Assembly (NCBI RefSeq): GCF_001719165.1
Contig: NZ_CP017057.1
Span: 124,001-188,000 of the forward strand
Direction of reading: 5' to 3'
Source of the DNA: Erythrobacter litoralis
Lineage (GTDB): Bacteria; Pseudomonadota; Alphaproteobacteria; Sphingomonadales; Sphingomonadaceae
DNA length: 64,000 nt
Shown here: positions 33,650 through 42,076 of the stretch, piece after piece
How positions within the stretch are numbered: position 1 is the stretch's first letter
Layout: every line of letters begins with the position of its first letter
Program-made: the position numbers and the translations under genes
The notes under the pieces: model-generated
Databases searched by the model: none
The model's input: the letters and a program-made list of their open reading frames with translations, nothing else
Told to the model about the DNA's origin: nothing

Positions 33650-34747
33650 TCATGCCGCCAGTGCGTATTCGGCGAGCACGGTGTCGGTGTCGCCGAACAG
33701 CCGGGCGAGCACCATGACGCGTTTCATCGCGTGGCCGATGGCGAGTTCGTCGGTGATCCCCATGCCGCCATGCATCTGCACCGCCTCGCGGGCGATCGCA
33801 TCGGTGTTCTCGCCGATAAAGGCCTTGGCCCCGGCGATGGCGCGCTGCCAGTCGGCGCCTGCATCCTCTGCGTCGCGCGCGCCCATCGCGGCGCGGTAGA
33901 GCATCGAGCGCGACTGTTCGAGCCGCGCATAGGCTTCGACCAGCCGGTGCTGGAGCACCTGAAAGCTGCCGATCGGCACGCCGAACTGTTCGCGTTCCTT
34001 CACATAGGCGAGCGTGTCGTCGAGCAGGCGCTGGGCGAGCCCGACCATCTCGGCAGAGGCGTGGAGCCGCAATTCGCTCGCGATTTCGCCCAGGGCCGCC
34101 GCATCGAGGTCGAGCAGCGCCGCCTCGCTCACGGTCACGCGGGTCAGGCGGATTTCGCCCGCGACGCTGCCATCGGCGAGGCGGTAGGGGCGCATTTCCA
34201 GCCCCTCCGCATCGGCAGCGACGAGGAAGGCGCGGGTTTCTCCGTCGAGATCGGCCGTGACGATGACGAGGTCGGCGAGCGCCGCGCCCAGCACCATCGT
34301 CTTCTCTCCGCTGATCCGGAAACCATCGCCTTCGCGCTCGGCCTTCGTGCCCTTGGCGGTGAGGCTGTAACGCTGCGCCCGCTCGGTCCACGCAAAAGTC
34401 GCGACGATTTCACCCGACAGCAGTTTCCCGAGCGCGCCATGCGCTCCGCCGCGGTCCAGCAGCAGCGCGGGCAGCACGCCCAGTTCGAGCCACGGGTCGG
34501 GTGCATTCGCCTTGCCGATGGCTTCGGCCACCAGCGCGAGATCGAGCGGCGATCCGCCGATCCCGCCCGCATCCTCGCTCGCGGCGAGCGCGATCAGTCC
34601 GAGTTCCGCAATGCTCCCCCAGCGCGCGCGGTCATAGCCGGCCTCGTTGCGGCGAAGTTTCCGGCGCGCCTCGACGTCCATGGGCGCGGCAAACCGCTCG
34701 ACGCTGGAGCGGAACATTTCCTGTTCTTCGGACAGGTCGAAATTCAT
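33650..34747 (-). CDS. Acyl-CoA dehydrogenase, subunit-beta-like
   Basis: 365 aa, shorter than the relative at 29234-30442. It starts MNFDLSEEQEMFRSSVERFA. YVKEREQFGVPIGSFQVLQH and MHGGMGITDELAIGHAMKR are conserved FAD/tetramer segments. The C-terminus lacks the usual GT(S/N)EI-type segment and ends LFGDTDTVLAEYALA, as in beta subunits of heteromeric enzymes. It lies 5 bp after the P450 stop. Confidence 0.9.
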   Translation of the reverse strand: MNFDLSEEQEMFRSSVERFAAPMDVEARRKLRRNEAGYDRARWGSIAELGLIALAASEDAGGIGGSPLDLALVAEAIGKANAPDPWLELGVLPALLLDRGGAHGALGKLLSGEIVATFAWTERAQRYSLTAKGTKAEREGDGFRISGEKTMVLGAALADLVIVTADLDGETRAFLVAADAEGLEMRPYRLADGSVAGEIRLTRVTVSEAALLDLDAAALGEIASELRLHASAEMVGLAQRLLDDTLAYVKEREQFGVPIGSFQVLQHRLVEAYARLEQSRSMLYRAAMGARDAEDAGADWQRAIAGAKAFIGENTDAIAREAVQMHGGMGITDELAIGHAMKRVMVLARLFGDTDTVLAEYALAA

Positions 34748-34752
34748 GGGCG

Positions 34753-36006
34753 TCAGGCTTTCTGGGTGCCAGTGTTTGTGAACGTGATCGGCAGGCGGGT
34801 CACCCCGCGCAGCAGGATGTTGGGCAGGATCGTGATGCCGTCCTCGTCCGCGACCGCGAAGTCATCCAGCCGCTCGAGCAGCTCGTCGAAGGCGACCAGC
34901 ATTTCCTTGCGGGAAAGCATGTTGCCCACGCACATATGCGGCCCCTTGCCGAAAGCGAGATGCGCGCGGGCATTCTTGCGCTCGATGTCGAAACGGTCCG
35001 GGTCCTCGAATTTCGCGGGATCGCGGTTCGCAGCGGCATAGCGCAGCTGGGCGACCGAACCCGCGGGCATTTTCACGCCGCCCAGTTCGGTGTCCTGCTT
35101 GACCACGCGCCACATGCCCGCGGTCGGGGTTTCGTAGCGCAGCGCCTCCTCTACGAGATTGGTGATGACCTTGGGATCGCGCCCGCCGGCCGCCGCCTTC
35201 GCCTTTTCCATCTGGTCGGGATTGCGGATCAGCTGGAGCAGGCCGCCTGCCAGCGTCGAGGTGGTCGTCTCGTTCCCGGCGACCATGAATTGCTGCATGA
35301 TCGACATGATCTCGGCATCGGTCAGCGGCGTCTCGCCCTCGACCCGCGCCTCGACAAGGTCGGTCAAGAGGTCATCGCCGCCATTTTCGCGGCGGTCGTC
35401 GATCTTGCCCTTCATGTAGTGCTGGAATTCGACGAGGCTGCGCGCGCATTCCTTCTTGCGCTCGTGATCGACCATCTGGCTGAAGCGGTCGACGGCGGCG
35501 TCGGACCATTCCTTGACCTTCTTCGGATTGTCGTCGAGCCCGATCTGGCCTGCGATCATCGCGACCGGCAGCGGCACTGCGAATTGCTCGACGAATTCGC
35601 ATTCGCCCGCATCGGCGAAAGCCTCGATCAGTTCGATGGATTTCGCGCGCATGTCCTCCTCGATCGCGTTCACGCGCGGGGCGGAAAAGGCGAGGTTGAC
35701 GAGCTTGCGGTTGCGGGTGTGAACCGGCGCATCGGCGGTGAGGAGGGTGGGGACGTCGTCCCAGCCTTCCTTGAGGATCTCCTTGATTTCCTCGTCCGCC
35801 TCGCGGCCCATCAGCGTGCTGAAATCGTTCGAGAAGATGTCGGGCTTCGTGTTCGCCTCGCTGCACAGATCGTAGCTGTAGACCACGAAGGTGTTCATTT
35901 CGGGCAGGTGTTCGATGGCGATGCCCGCATCGTGCACGGCGCGGTAATAATCGAACGGGTCGACCAGCGTCTGGGGGGCGAAGACGTTGCCCTCGGGCTT
36001 GTTCAT
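34753..36006 (-). CDS. Cytochrome P450
   Basis: 417-aa soluble bacterial P450. The I-helix oxygen-activating motif is MVAGNETTTSTLAG (about 240), ExxR is in VEEALRYE, and the heme ligand cysteine is in FGKGPHMCVGNMLSRKE (about 350). ATG 36006 is preceded by GGGAG with 8-base spacing; a TTG at 36021 is less likely. Its neighbours suggest hydroxylation or epoxidation of a hydrophobic substrate, and the next upstream gene is epoxide-hydrolase-like. No ferredoxin or reductase is nearby. Confidence 0.94.
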   Translation of the reverse strand: MNKPEGNVFAPQTLVDPFDYYRAVHDAGIAIEHLPEMNTFVVYSYDLCSEANTKPDIFSNDFSTLMGREADEEIKEILKEGWDDVPTLLTADAPVHTRNRKLVNLAFSAPRVNAIEEDMRAKSIELIEAFADAGECEFVEQFAVPLPVAMIAGQIGLDDNPKKVKEWSDAAVDRFSQMVDHERKKECARSLVEFQHYMKGKIDDRRENGGDDLLTDLVEARVEGETPLTDAEIMSIMQQFMVAGNETTTSTLAGGLLQLIRNPDQMEKAKAAAGGRDPKVITNLVEEALRYETPTAGMWRVVKQDTELGGVKMPAGSVAQLRYAAANRDPAKFEDPDRFDIERKNARAHLAFGKGPHMCVGNMLSRKEMLVAFDELLERLDDFAVADEDGITILPNILLRGVTRLPITFTNTGTQKA

Positions 36007-36096
36007 GGCTGCGGCTCCCAACCGGAGAGATGTGCTGGCTGGATACCTAACGCCCCCTGCCCCACGCGCGCACTGCGCGAATGTGTTAGGATCGCC

Positions 36097-36474
36097 TCAG
36101 CCCCCCGCGAATTCGCGCTGGAATTCCCCTATGTCGAAGTAGTCGCGCCACTGGGTGATGAGCCCGTCGGCGCCGAATTCGAACGTGCCCATCACCCTGA
36201 GCGAGGCGCGGGCGCCGCCCTTCAGCCGGAAATTGTCGGTCCGTTCGGTCAGGACCGCATCGCCGTTTTCGGCGATTTCGTGGATCTCCCACTCGCAGCC
36301 CTCGACATTGGCCATGAAGCCCGCGACCGCCTCGCGCATCGCCGCTTTGCCGGTGAAGGGCTCCATCGGGATATTGTGCCAGACCACATCCTTGGCGCAC
36401 ATCGCGTACATCGCGTCCATGTCGCCGCTGTTCCAGTGGCCGACAAAGGCTCGGACCTTCTCGATATTGCTCAT
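36097..36474 (-). CDS. Limonene-1,2-epoxide-hydrolase-like protein
   Basis: 125 aa. It keeps the LEH pattern: DVVWHNIPMEPFTGKAAM near 28-45 (Asn of the active site; the usual Tyr before it is Trp), ERTDNF with the Arg-x-Asp pair (about 80-82) and WRDYFDIGEFQREF with the second Asp (about 109-120). LEH enzymes open epoxides with water through the Asp-Arg-Asp triad. It is next to a P450 that could form the epoxide. A plain SnoaL-like role is the alternative. Confidence 0.8.
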   Translation of the reverse strand: MSNIEKVRAFVGHWNSGDMDAMYAMCAKDVVWHNIPMEPFTGKAAMREAVAGFMANVEGCEWEIHEIAENGDAVLTERTDNFRLKGGARASLRVMGTFEFGADGLITQWRDYFDIGEFQREFAGG

Positions 36475-37247
36475 GGTTCCTCTCCCGAAATGTAATTCAG
36501 CGCATTGGCAACGGCCCGGCGGACATGGCGGTTGCCATAGGCCGCGGGGCCGTCGCCGAACTGGAGGTAGATGATCGGCGCATCGATCGCGCGCGTCTCC
36601 CAGCCGACGCAGTTCGACCCGGGCGGGTGGTCCCAGCCCGCCCGGCTGAACATGTCGCCTGCCACCGCATTGGCGGCGGAATGGAAATTCGCGGGCGTGA
36701 ACGAAAAGCCCTCGGCGCGGATCAGCGGGGTGATGGCGCTTTCGTCGATGGGGCACAGGTAAAGCTCGTCGGTGACGGCGAAGCTTTCAGGAAGGCCTGC
36801 CGTGACCGGGTGATCGGCAACGACGCACGCCGAATATTCGACATCGTGGCGATAGCCCGAATCCGGAAACGCGTGCCCACGCCATTTTCCCCGCTGGTAG
36901 AAGAAGCGCCCGCCGAGCCAGTCGTGCCATTCATCCCATTCGGCCCAACCGGCAAGCGCATGGTGCAGCGCGACCGCGCCGCGCCCGGCCTCGAAGCGCC
37001 GCGTGATCGCTCTTGCGAAATCACGGGAGGGCGGGCGGGCCGTCACCGTGCCGTCGGCGAAGGTGTAGCCCGGCATGTCATAAAGCAGCAGCGCGTCCGC
37101 TTGCTCCGCCGCGCCGCGCGCGACCGCTTCCTCGGCTTGGGGATGGGTGAGATGGGTCACATCCCAATCGCCGAGCGCGTGCATGAAGGCCTCGAAAGGC
37201 TCTTCCTCGTAGGGATGCCCGCCCGACAGGACCAGCAGGGAGCGCAT
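36471..37247 (-). CDS. ThuA-domain protein
   Basis: 258 aa. LLVLSGGHPYEEEPFEAFM opens the fold; VALHHALAGWAEWDEWHDWL and YGNRHVRRAVANALNYIS are ThuA-typical. Overlaps the LEH-like gene by 4 bp and its start overlaps the MDR stop by 1 bp. It is clearly distinct from the other ThuA copy. Reaction unknown; perhaps a hydrolase or isomerase of a ring-opened intermediate. Confidence 0.85.
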   Translation of the reverse strand: MRSLLVLSGGHPYEEEPFEAFMHALGDWDVTHLTHPQAEEAVARGAAEQADALLLYDMPGYTFADGTVTARPPSRDFARAITRRFEAGRGAVALHHALAGWAEWDEWHDWLGGRFFYQRGKWRGHAFPDSGYRHDVEYSACVVADHPVTAGLPESFAVTDELYLCPIDESAITPLIRAEGFSFTPANFHSAANAVAGDMFSRAGWDHPPGSNCVGWETRAIDAPIIYLQFGDGPAAYGNRHVRRAVANALNYISGEEP

Positions 37248-38257
37248 CAGGCGATCTTGAGGATCATCTTGCCCTGGTTCGACCCGGCAAAAAGGCGCAT
37301 GAAGCTGTCGAAGGCGTTTTCGAGCCCTTCATCGACATGCTCGTCGATGGTGATCTTACCGGCCGCTGCCCATTCGCCCATCTGCGCCGCTCCCTCGCCG
37401 AAACGCTCTACGTAATCGGCCACGAGCAGGCCGCGGATCTGCGCCCGCTTGACGATCAGCTGCCACAGATTGCGGATGCCGCGCGGCTCGGTGTTGTATT
37501 CGCTGATGAGCCCGCACAGCCCGACGCGGGCATGGAGGTTGAGATTCATCAGCCCAGCATCGAGGATGATCCCGCCGACATTCTCGAAGATGACGTCGAC
37601 CCCGTCGGGGCAGGCCTCGGCTATCGCCTTGGTCAGGGCCGCTTCGTCCTTGCCCTTGTAATCGATCGCCGTGTCGAAGCCGTATTTCTCGGTCAGCCGC
37701 GCGCATTTTTCCGGCCCGCCCGCGATCCCGACCGCGCGGCAGCCCTTGATCCTGGCAAGCTGGCCGACGACGCTGCCGACCGCTCCGGCAGCGCCCGTTA
37801 CCAGCACGGTTTCGCCCTCTTTCGGCGCGCACACTTCGAGAAAGCCGAAATAGGCCGTCATTCCGACCGCGCCGAACAGCGAGAGGTAATTCGTCACTTC
37901 GGGCACCATCGACGGGTCGATCGGCTGGGTGAACCCGCCCGCGACGCCCACGGAATAATCCTCGAGCGCATTGAGGCCCATCACCCACATGCCCGCCTCG
38001 AAGCCTTCGGCGCGGCTTTCTTCGACCACGCCGATCGTGGTCGCGCGAACCGGATCGCCCAAGGGGATCGGGGGCATGTAATTCCCGCCCGCATCCATCC
38101 AGCCGCGCATGGCCGGGTCGAGCGAGGCGTAATGGTTGCGGATCAGGAACTGCCCCTGCGCGAGATCCGGGGTCGGCTCGCTGACCAGTTCGAAATCCTC
38201 TCGCACCGGCTCGCCATCGGGGCGACGCTGCAACAGAAAGCGCCGATTGTCTGGCAT
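37247..38257 (-). CDS. Zinc-free MDR NADP-dependent oxidoreductase
   Basis: 336-aa medium-chain reductase of the prostaglandin-reductase/alkenal-reductase type. The NADPH Rossmann motif is VTGAAGAVGSVVGQLA (about 150-165), followed by GIAGGPEKCARL and FENVGG. No zinc-binding Cys/His set. Such enzymes reduce C=C bonds next to a carbonyl. Two paralogues are at 40558-41559 and 55200-56201. Second gene of the long operon, 29 bp after the Mo enzyme. Confidence 0.92.
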   Translation of the reverse strand: MPDNRRFLLQRRPDGEPVREDFELVSEPTPDLAQGQFLIRNHYASLDPAMRGWMDAGGNYMPPIPLGDPVRATTIGVVEESRAEGFEAGMWVMGLNALEDYSVGVAGGFTQPIDPSMVPEVTNYLSLFGAVGMTAYFGFLEVCAPKEGETVLVTGAAGAVGSVVGQLARIKGCRAVGIAGGPEKCARLTEKYGFDTAIDYKGKDEAALTKAIAEACPDGVDVIFENVGGIILDAGLMNLNLHARVGLCGLISEYNTEPRGIRNLWQLIVKRAQIRGLLVADYVERFGEGAAQMGEWAAAGKITIDEHVDEGLENAFDSFMRLFAGSNQGKMILKIA

Positions 38258-38286
38258 GGGTTTTCCTTGTTTTCGTTATGGAAGGG

Positions 38287-40440
38287 TCAGGCAGCGACGA
38301 GCTTCACGGGAATCGCGCTCTGCAGCGCCTGCCCGGTGATCGGGTCGATATCGACCGTGTCGCTGGTAAGCCGGTTGGTCGAGGAACCACGCGTCCGCAC
38401 ATCCTCCTTCGACGCATCGGCATCGCCATAGGCATGGGCCATGGAAACCAGCCCGCGGCGGACCTTGTCGCTCGCCTTGACCACGCCGTGAATGGTCGCG
38501 TGGGGGCTGCTGATCTCGACGATGCCGCCTTCGACGAGGCCGAGAGCCGCGATGTCGTCGGGGTGGATATAGGCGGGGTTGGTGGTGGTCTTTTCCTGCA
38601 ATTTCTTCAGCGGATGGCCGATCGAATTGAAACGCGTCTTCGACCTTCGGCTGATGAGCTTGAAATCATATCCCGCCTTGAGCGGCGGGTTGTCGGCATA
38701 GCGCAGGATCGCTGCGGGCATGTCGCCGCAGGCCAGGTCGAAGCGGTGGAATTCGCCTTTGTCGGCCGGATCGACCAGCGGGTGCTTGTCCGAATAGACC
38801 ACCGCCGCGCCGGCATTGGCCGCGCAATCGCGCCGCACCTGGCTGGGAGGGACAAGGCAGCCGGCGACCGACAGGTCGAGGAATTCCTCCTTCGTCGGCT
38901 TGCGATCCATCGGCAGCGGGCCGCCTGCAAGGTTCATCGGTGTGCCCAGATGCTTCGCCAGCGTCCAGAACATCTCCCATTCGTCGATCACGTCGCCCGG
39001 CGGGGTCGCGACCGCTTCGACATAGCGGGCATAGGGTTCCTCGTGCCACCATTCGGACAGGTTCGTGATGTCCTCCCGCTCGAGGCATTGCGAAGGGGCG
39101 AGCACGACATCGGCCCGCTTCGCGCTCGCGCTCATCCACGGGTCGATCTGCACGAACAGGTCGAGGTCATCCAGTGCACGGACCATCTTCTGCTGGTCCG
39201 GAAAGCCCACGACCGGGTTGCCGCCGACCGAGATGAAGGCGCGCACCTGCCCTTCGCCGGGAGTAAGGATTTCATCGGCAAGCACGTTGCACGGCATCTC
39301 CCAGCCGAGATGGCCGAGCCCGCGAAAGCGCGATTTCGGCATGCCCTCCGCCCCGAACATCGGCACGGGCGGGGCGACCTGCGCACGGCGCGGGCCCTGC
39401 TGCGGCGTGAAGACGCCGGGGATCGCGGCCTTTTCGCCCTCCTGCTTGAAGCGCGCGCATACAGTGTTGAGACAGGTGACGAGATATTCTGTGAGAGTCC
39501 CGTTCCCCGCCATTTCCGGACCCGTGCCAGTCACCGCGCAGCCTTTCGTGCCGCCCGCGAACATGCGCGCGGCCGCGATGATCTGGTCGGGTTCGAGTCC
39601 GGCGCGTTCCGCCGCGACCTCGGGCGTCATCGTCGCCACCGCCCGGGCAAGCTCGTCGAAGCCGTCGACATGGGCGGCAACGAAATTGCGGTCGTAAATC
39701 TCTTCGGTGATGATGACGTTGAGCATCCCGGCGAGCAGCGCGGGGTCCTCGCCCGGCTTGACCGGCAGGTACAGATCGGCGAGCCGCGCGACGTCGCTTT
39801 CGCGCGGGTCGGCGACGATCAGCTTCATGCCCTGCGCCTGCCGATCGCGGATCCGGCGCGACGGGCTGAACGGCGGGACGCCACCGACGGGGGCATAGTG
39901 CGAGACGACGGGATTGTTGCCGATGAACATGGCAACATCGCTTTCCGAAAAGGTGTTGGGCCCGCCCATCCACCTTCCGTAGCGCATCGTGGTGTAGACC
40001 TTGGCCGGCTGGTCGAGCGTGACCGAGGTGTAGAAATTGCGGCTCCCGATGCCCTGGGCGAAGCTGAGGCTCGCCGCCATGGCAGCGGAGTTCTGGAATC
40101 CGCCCGAACCCATGAAGACCGCGACCGAATGGGGGCCGTGTTCATTGATGATCCGGCGCAGCTCGTCGGCGACATGGGCGAGAGCATCGTCCATCGGCGT
40201 CTCGACGAATTCGCCCGCCTCGTTCCTGACGAGCGAGTGCTTGAGGCGATGCTCCGCATTGTGAGAATCCGGCAGCTCGCGGCCCTTGAGGCAGGTATAG
40301 CCGCCGTAGGCCGGGTCGTCGGGATCGCCGCGCACTTCGACCACCTTGCGCGTGCCATCGCCCGTGACCTCGACATCGACGATCATCGCGCAATTGGCGT
40401 GACAGAACCGGCAGAACGTCTTTTGCGTCTCGATACCCAT
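38287..40440 (-). CDS. Molybdopterin (bis-MGD) oxidoreductase with one [4Fe-4S] cluster
   Basis: 717-aa DMSO-reductase-family catalytic subunit. The cluster ligands are C10, C13 and C17 in CRFCHANC plus a fourth Cys in YTCLKG (about 50). Other family strands are FIGNNPVVSHYAP, VADPRESDVARLADLYLP and, near the C-terminus, PAYIHPDDIAALGLVEGG. At the usual Mo-ligand region (GSRNFYTSVTLDQPA) there is no Cys or Sec. No Tat signal is present, so it is cytoplasmic. No electron-transfer subunit lies nearby. First gene of the 12-gene run. Substrate unknown. Confidence 0.9.
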   Translation of the reverse strand: MGIETQKTFCRFCHANCAMIVDVEVTGDGTRKVVEVRGDPDDPAYGGYTCLKGRELPDSHNAEHRLKHSLVRNEAGEFVETPMDDALAHVADELRRIINEHGPHSVAVFMGSGGFQNSAAMAASLSFAQGIGSRNFYTSVTLDQPAKVYTTMRYGRWMGGPNTFSESDVAMFIGNNPVVSHYAPVGGVPPFSPSRRIRDRQAQGMKLIVADPRESDVARLADLYLPVKPGEDPALLAGMLNVIITEEIYDRNFVAAHVDGFDELARAVATMTPEVAAERAGLEPDQIIAAARMFAGGTKGCAVTGTGPEMAGNGTLTEYLVTCLNTVCARFKQEGEKAAIPGVFTPQQGPRRAQVAPPVPMFGAEGMPKSRFRGLGHLGWEMPCNVLADEILTPGEGQVRAFISVGGNPVVGFPDQQKMVRALDDLDLFVQIDPWMSASAKRADVVLAPSQCLEREDITNLSEWWHEEPYARYVEAVATPPGDVIDEWEMFWTLAKHLGTPMNLAGGPLPMDRKPTKEEFLDLSVAGCLVPPSQVRRDCAANAGAAVVYSDKHPLVDPADKGEFHRFDLACGDMPAAILRYADNPPLKAGYDFKLISRRSKTRFNSIGHPLKKLQEKTTTNPAYIHPDDIAALGLVEGGIVEISSPHATIHGVVKASDKVRRGLVSMAHAYGDADASKEDVRTRGSSTNRLTSDTVDIDPITGQALQSAIPVKLVAA

Positions 40441-40489
40441 CGCACCTCTCCTTGATCCTCAGGATACCACAGGGCGGCGCGCCAGCGAC

Positions 40490-40502
40490 TGACACTTTTG
40501 TC
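40490..40502 (+). promoter_or_regulatory. CACTTTTG element between Mo-enzyme and MDR genes
   Basis: TGACACTTTTGTC, with GACA and TGTC as inverted ends, lies in the 117-bp gap controlling both the long minus operon and the plus-strand MDR gene. One of the best matches to the shared element. Confidence 0.45.
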
Positions 40503-40557
40503 CGTGGAGAGCGCGCCTCCGCCACCGCAATAGGGATGCCAACCAAAGGAGGATTGC

Positions 40558-41559
40558 ATGCCCACCACCACCCGCCAATGGCTCCTCAACGGCCACCCGC
40601 GCGGCCGCGGCATCCAGGACGGCGATTTCAAGCTGGTCGAAACCGAGCTGGCCGATCCCGGGGATGGCGAGATGCTGCTGAAGACGCATTATCTCGGCTT
40701 CGACCCGGCGCAGAAGGGCTGGATGGAGAACATCGCCGACTACGTCGCGCCGATGAACATCGGCGACGTGATGCGCGGCAGCGGCATCTGCGAGGTCGTG
40801 GAAAGCAATAACGGCAAGTTCGCAGAAGGGGAGATGGTGTTCGGCACGACCGGCTGGCGCGAATACCTCGTCACCGACGGCGAGGGGCTGACCAGGGTGG
40901 AAACCGAACTGTCGCCGACCGCGGTGCTGTCGGTACTCGGCACGACCGGGCTCACCGCCTATTGCGGGCTGTTCAAGGTCGGAAAGCCGGTCGCTGGCGA
41001 CACCGTTCTCGTCTCCGGCGCGGCAGGCGCCACCGGGAGTGTCGTCGGCCAGCTCGCCAAGATCGCCGGCTGCCGCGCGGTCGGCATCGCGGGCGGTCCC
41101 GAAAAGTGCAAATGGCTGGTCGAGGAAGCGGGATACGACGCCGCGATCGACTACAAGGCGGGCGGCGTGAAGGAGCAGATCAAGGAGCACTGCCCGCGCG
41201 GCGTCGATGTCATCTACGACAATGTCGGCGGCACGATCCTCAACGACATGCTCGGCCGGATCGCGACCGGTGCCCGCGTCGTCATCTGCGGCGGGATAAG
41301 CCGTTATGAAACCGGACAGCTTCCCGCCGGTCCGGAGAACTACTTCAACCTCGTCTTCCGCCGCGCGAGCATGGCGGGCTTCATCGTGCTCGACTGGGCG
41401 GGCGAATTTCCCGCGATCCGCAAGCGGCTCGAAGGCTTCGTCAAGGACGGGCGGCTTACATACCAGGAAGACATCCAGCACGGTTTCGAAAACGCGCCCG
41501 ACACGTTGCAACGGCTGTTCAGCGGGCAGAACCGCGGCAAGCAGATGCTCAAGCTCTGA
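40558..41559 (+). CDS. Zinc-free MDR NADP-dependent oxidoreductase
   Basis: 333 aa, paralogous to the protein at 37247-38257. NADPH-binding VSGAAGATGSVVGQLAKI (about 151-168), GIAGGPEKCKWL and IYDNVGGTILNDM. It begins MPTTTRQWLLNGHPRGRG, like 2-alkenal reductases. It probably reduces an enone or enoyl intermediate. ATG 40558 follows AAAGGAGGA. Convergent with mobA. Confidence 0.92.
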   Translation: MPTTTRQWLLNGHPRGRGIQDGDFKLVETELADPGDGEMLLKTHYLGFDPAQKGWMENIADYVAPMNIGDVMRGSGICEVVESNNGKFAEGEMVFGTTGWREYLVTDGEGLTRVETELSPTAVLSVLGTTGLTAYCGLFKVGKPVAGDTVLVSGAAGATGSVVGQLAKIAGCRAVGIAGGPEKCKWLVEEAGYDAAIDYKAGGVKEQIKEHCPRGVDVIYDNVGGTILNDMLGRIATGARVVICGGISRYETGQLPAGPENYFNLVFRRASMAGFIVLDWAGEFPAIRKRLEGFVKDGRLTYQEDIQHGFENAPDTLQRLFSGQNRGKQMLKL

Positions 41560-41563
41560 CGCC

Positions 41564-42076
41564 TCAGGCGAGGTCTTCGGGTCGGTTCACGTTGAGCAGC
41601 CGCGCGGCGAGCCGGATGCGCCGCGCGCCGATGCTGTCGGCAAAGCCGTAAAGCGCGCGCCCGCCGCTCTCGATGAATTCGGCGAGGTCGGCGCACGCCG
41701 TGACGGGCCAGAGACCGACCACCGGCTGGTCGGCGACGATGCCCGCGCCCTCTCCCGCGAGGCGCAGGGCGAGGTCGGCCGGAAGGTCCGGGCAATCCAC
41801 TCCGGCGGACAGGACATGGGCGAACCCGAGCGTCTCGGCGAAGACGAGCGCCGCATGGAGCCCGCCGAGCGGGCCGAGGCCGGGCGCGGGCAGGTCGGCC
41901 ACGCAGCCGAAACCGGGCTCCTTGCGACCGCATACGATAAGCGCGGTGGTCTGCCCGCCCAGCGCATCGGCGACATGGTCGATCAGACGCCGTCCGCGCC
42001 AGGTCGCATGCGCCTTGTCGCTGCCGAAACGGCGCGCCTGCCCTCCAGCGAGGATCGCTCCGAGGATTTCAGTCAA
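41564..42076 (-). CDS. mobA: Molybdenum cofactor guanylyltransferase (TTG start)
   Basis: Adds GMP to molybdopterin to make the bis-MGD cofactor. About 170 aa. The nucleotide-binding signature is ILAGGQARRFGSDKA near the N-terminus; CPDLPADLA carries a conserved Asp after the central strand. The likely start is TTG 42076, inside the end of the ABM gene (overlap TTGACTGA); the next in-frame ATG upstream would overlap far more. Placed 1.1 kb from the Mo oxidoreductase gene, whose cofactor it would supply. Confidence 0.85.
   Translation of the reverse strand: MTEILGAILAGGQARRFGSDKAHATWRGRRLIDHVADALGGQTTALIVCGRKEPGFGCVADLPAPGLGPLGGLHAALVFAETLGFAHVLSAGVDCPDLPADLALRLAGEGAGIVADQPVVGLWPVTACADLAEFIESGGRALYGFADSIGARRIRLAARLLNVNRPEDLA

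Noticed and set aside
38278..40455. A 725-codon open frame antisense to the molybdopterin enzyme
   Set aside because: It mirrors a clearly real gene, is rich in Arg/His/Ala as expected from reverse reading of GC-rich codons, and has no recognisable motif. The same applies to long antisense frames at 25198-27096, 33545-36495 and 59671-61230.
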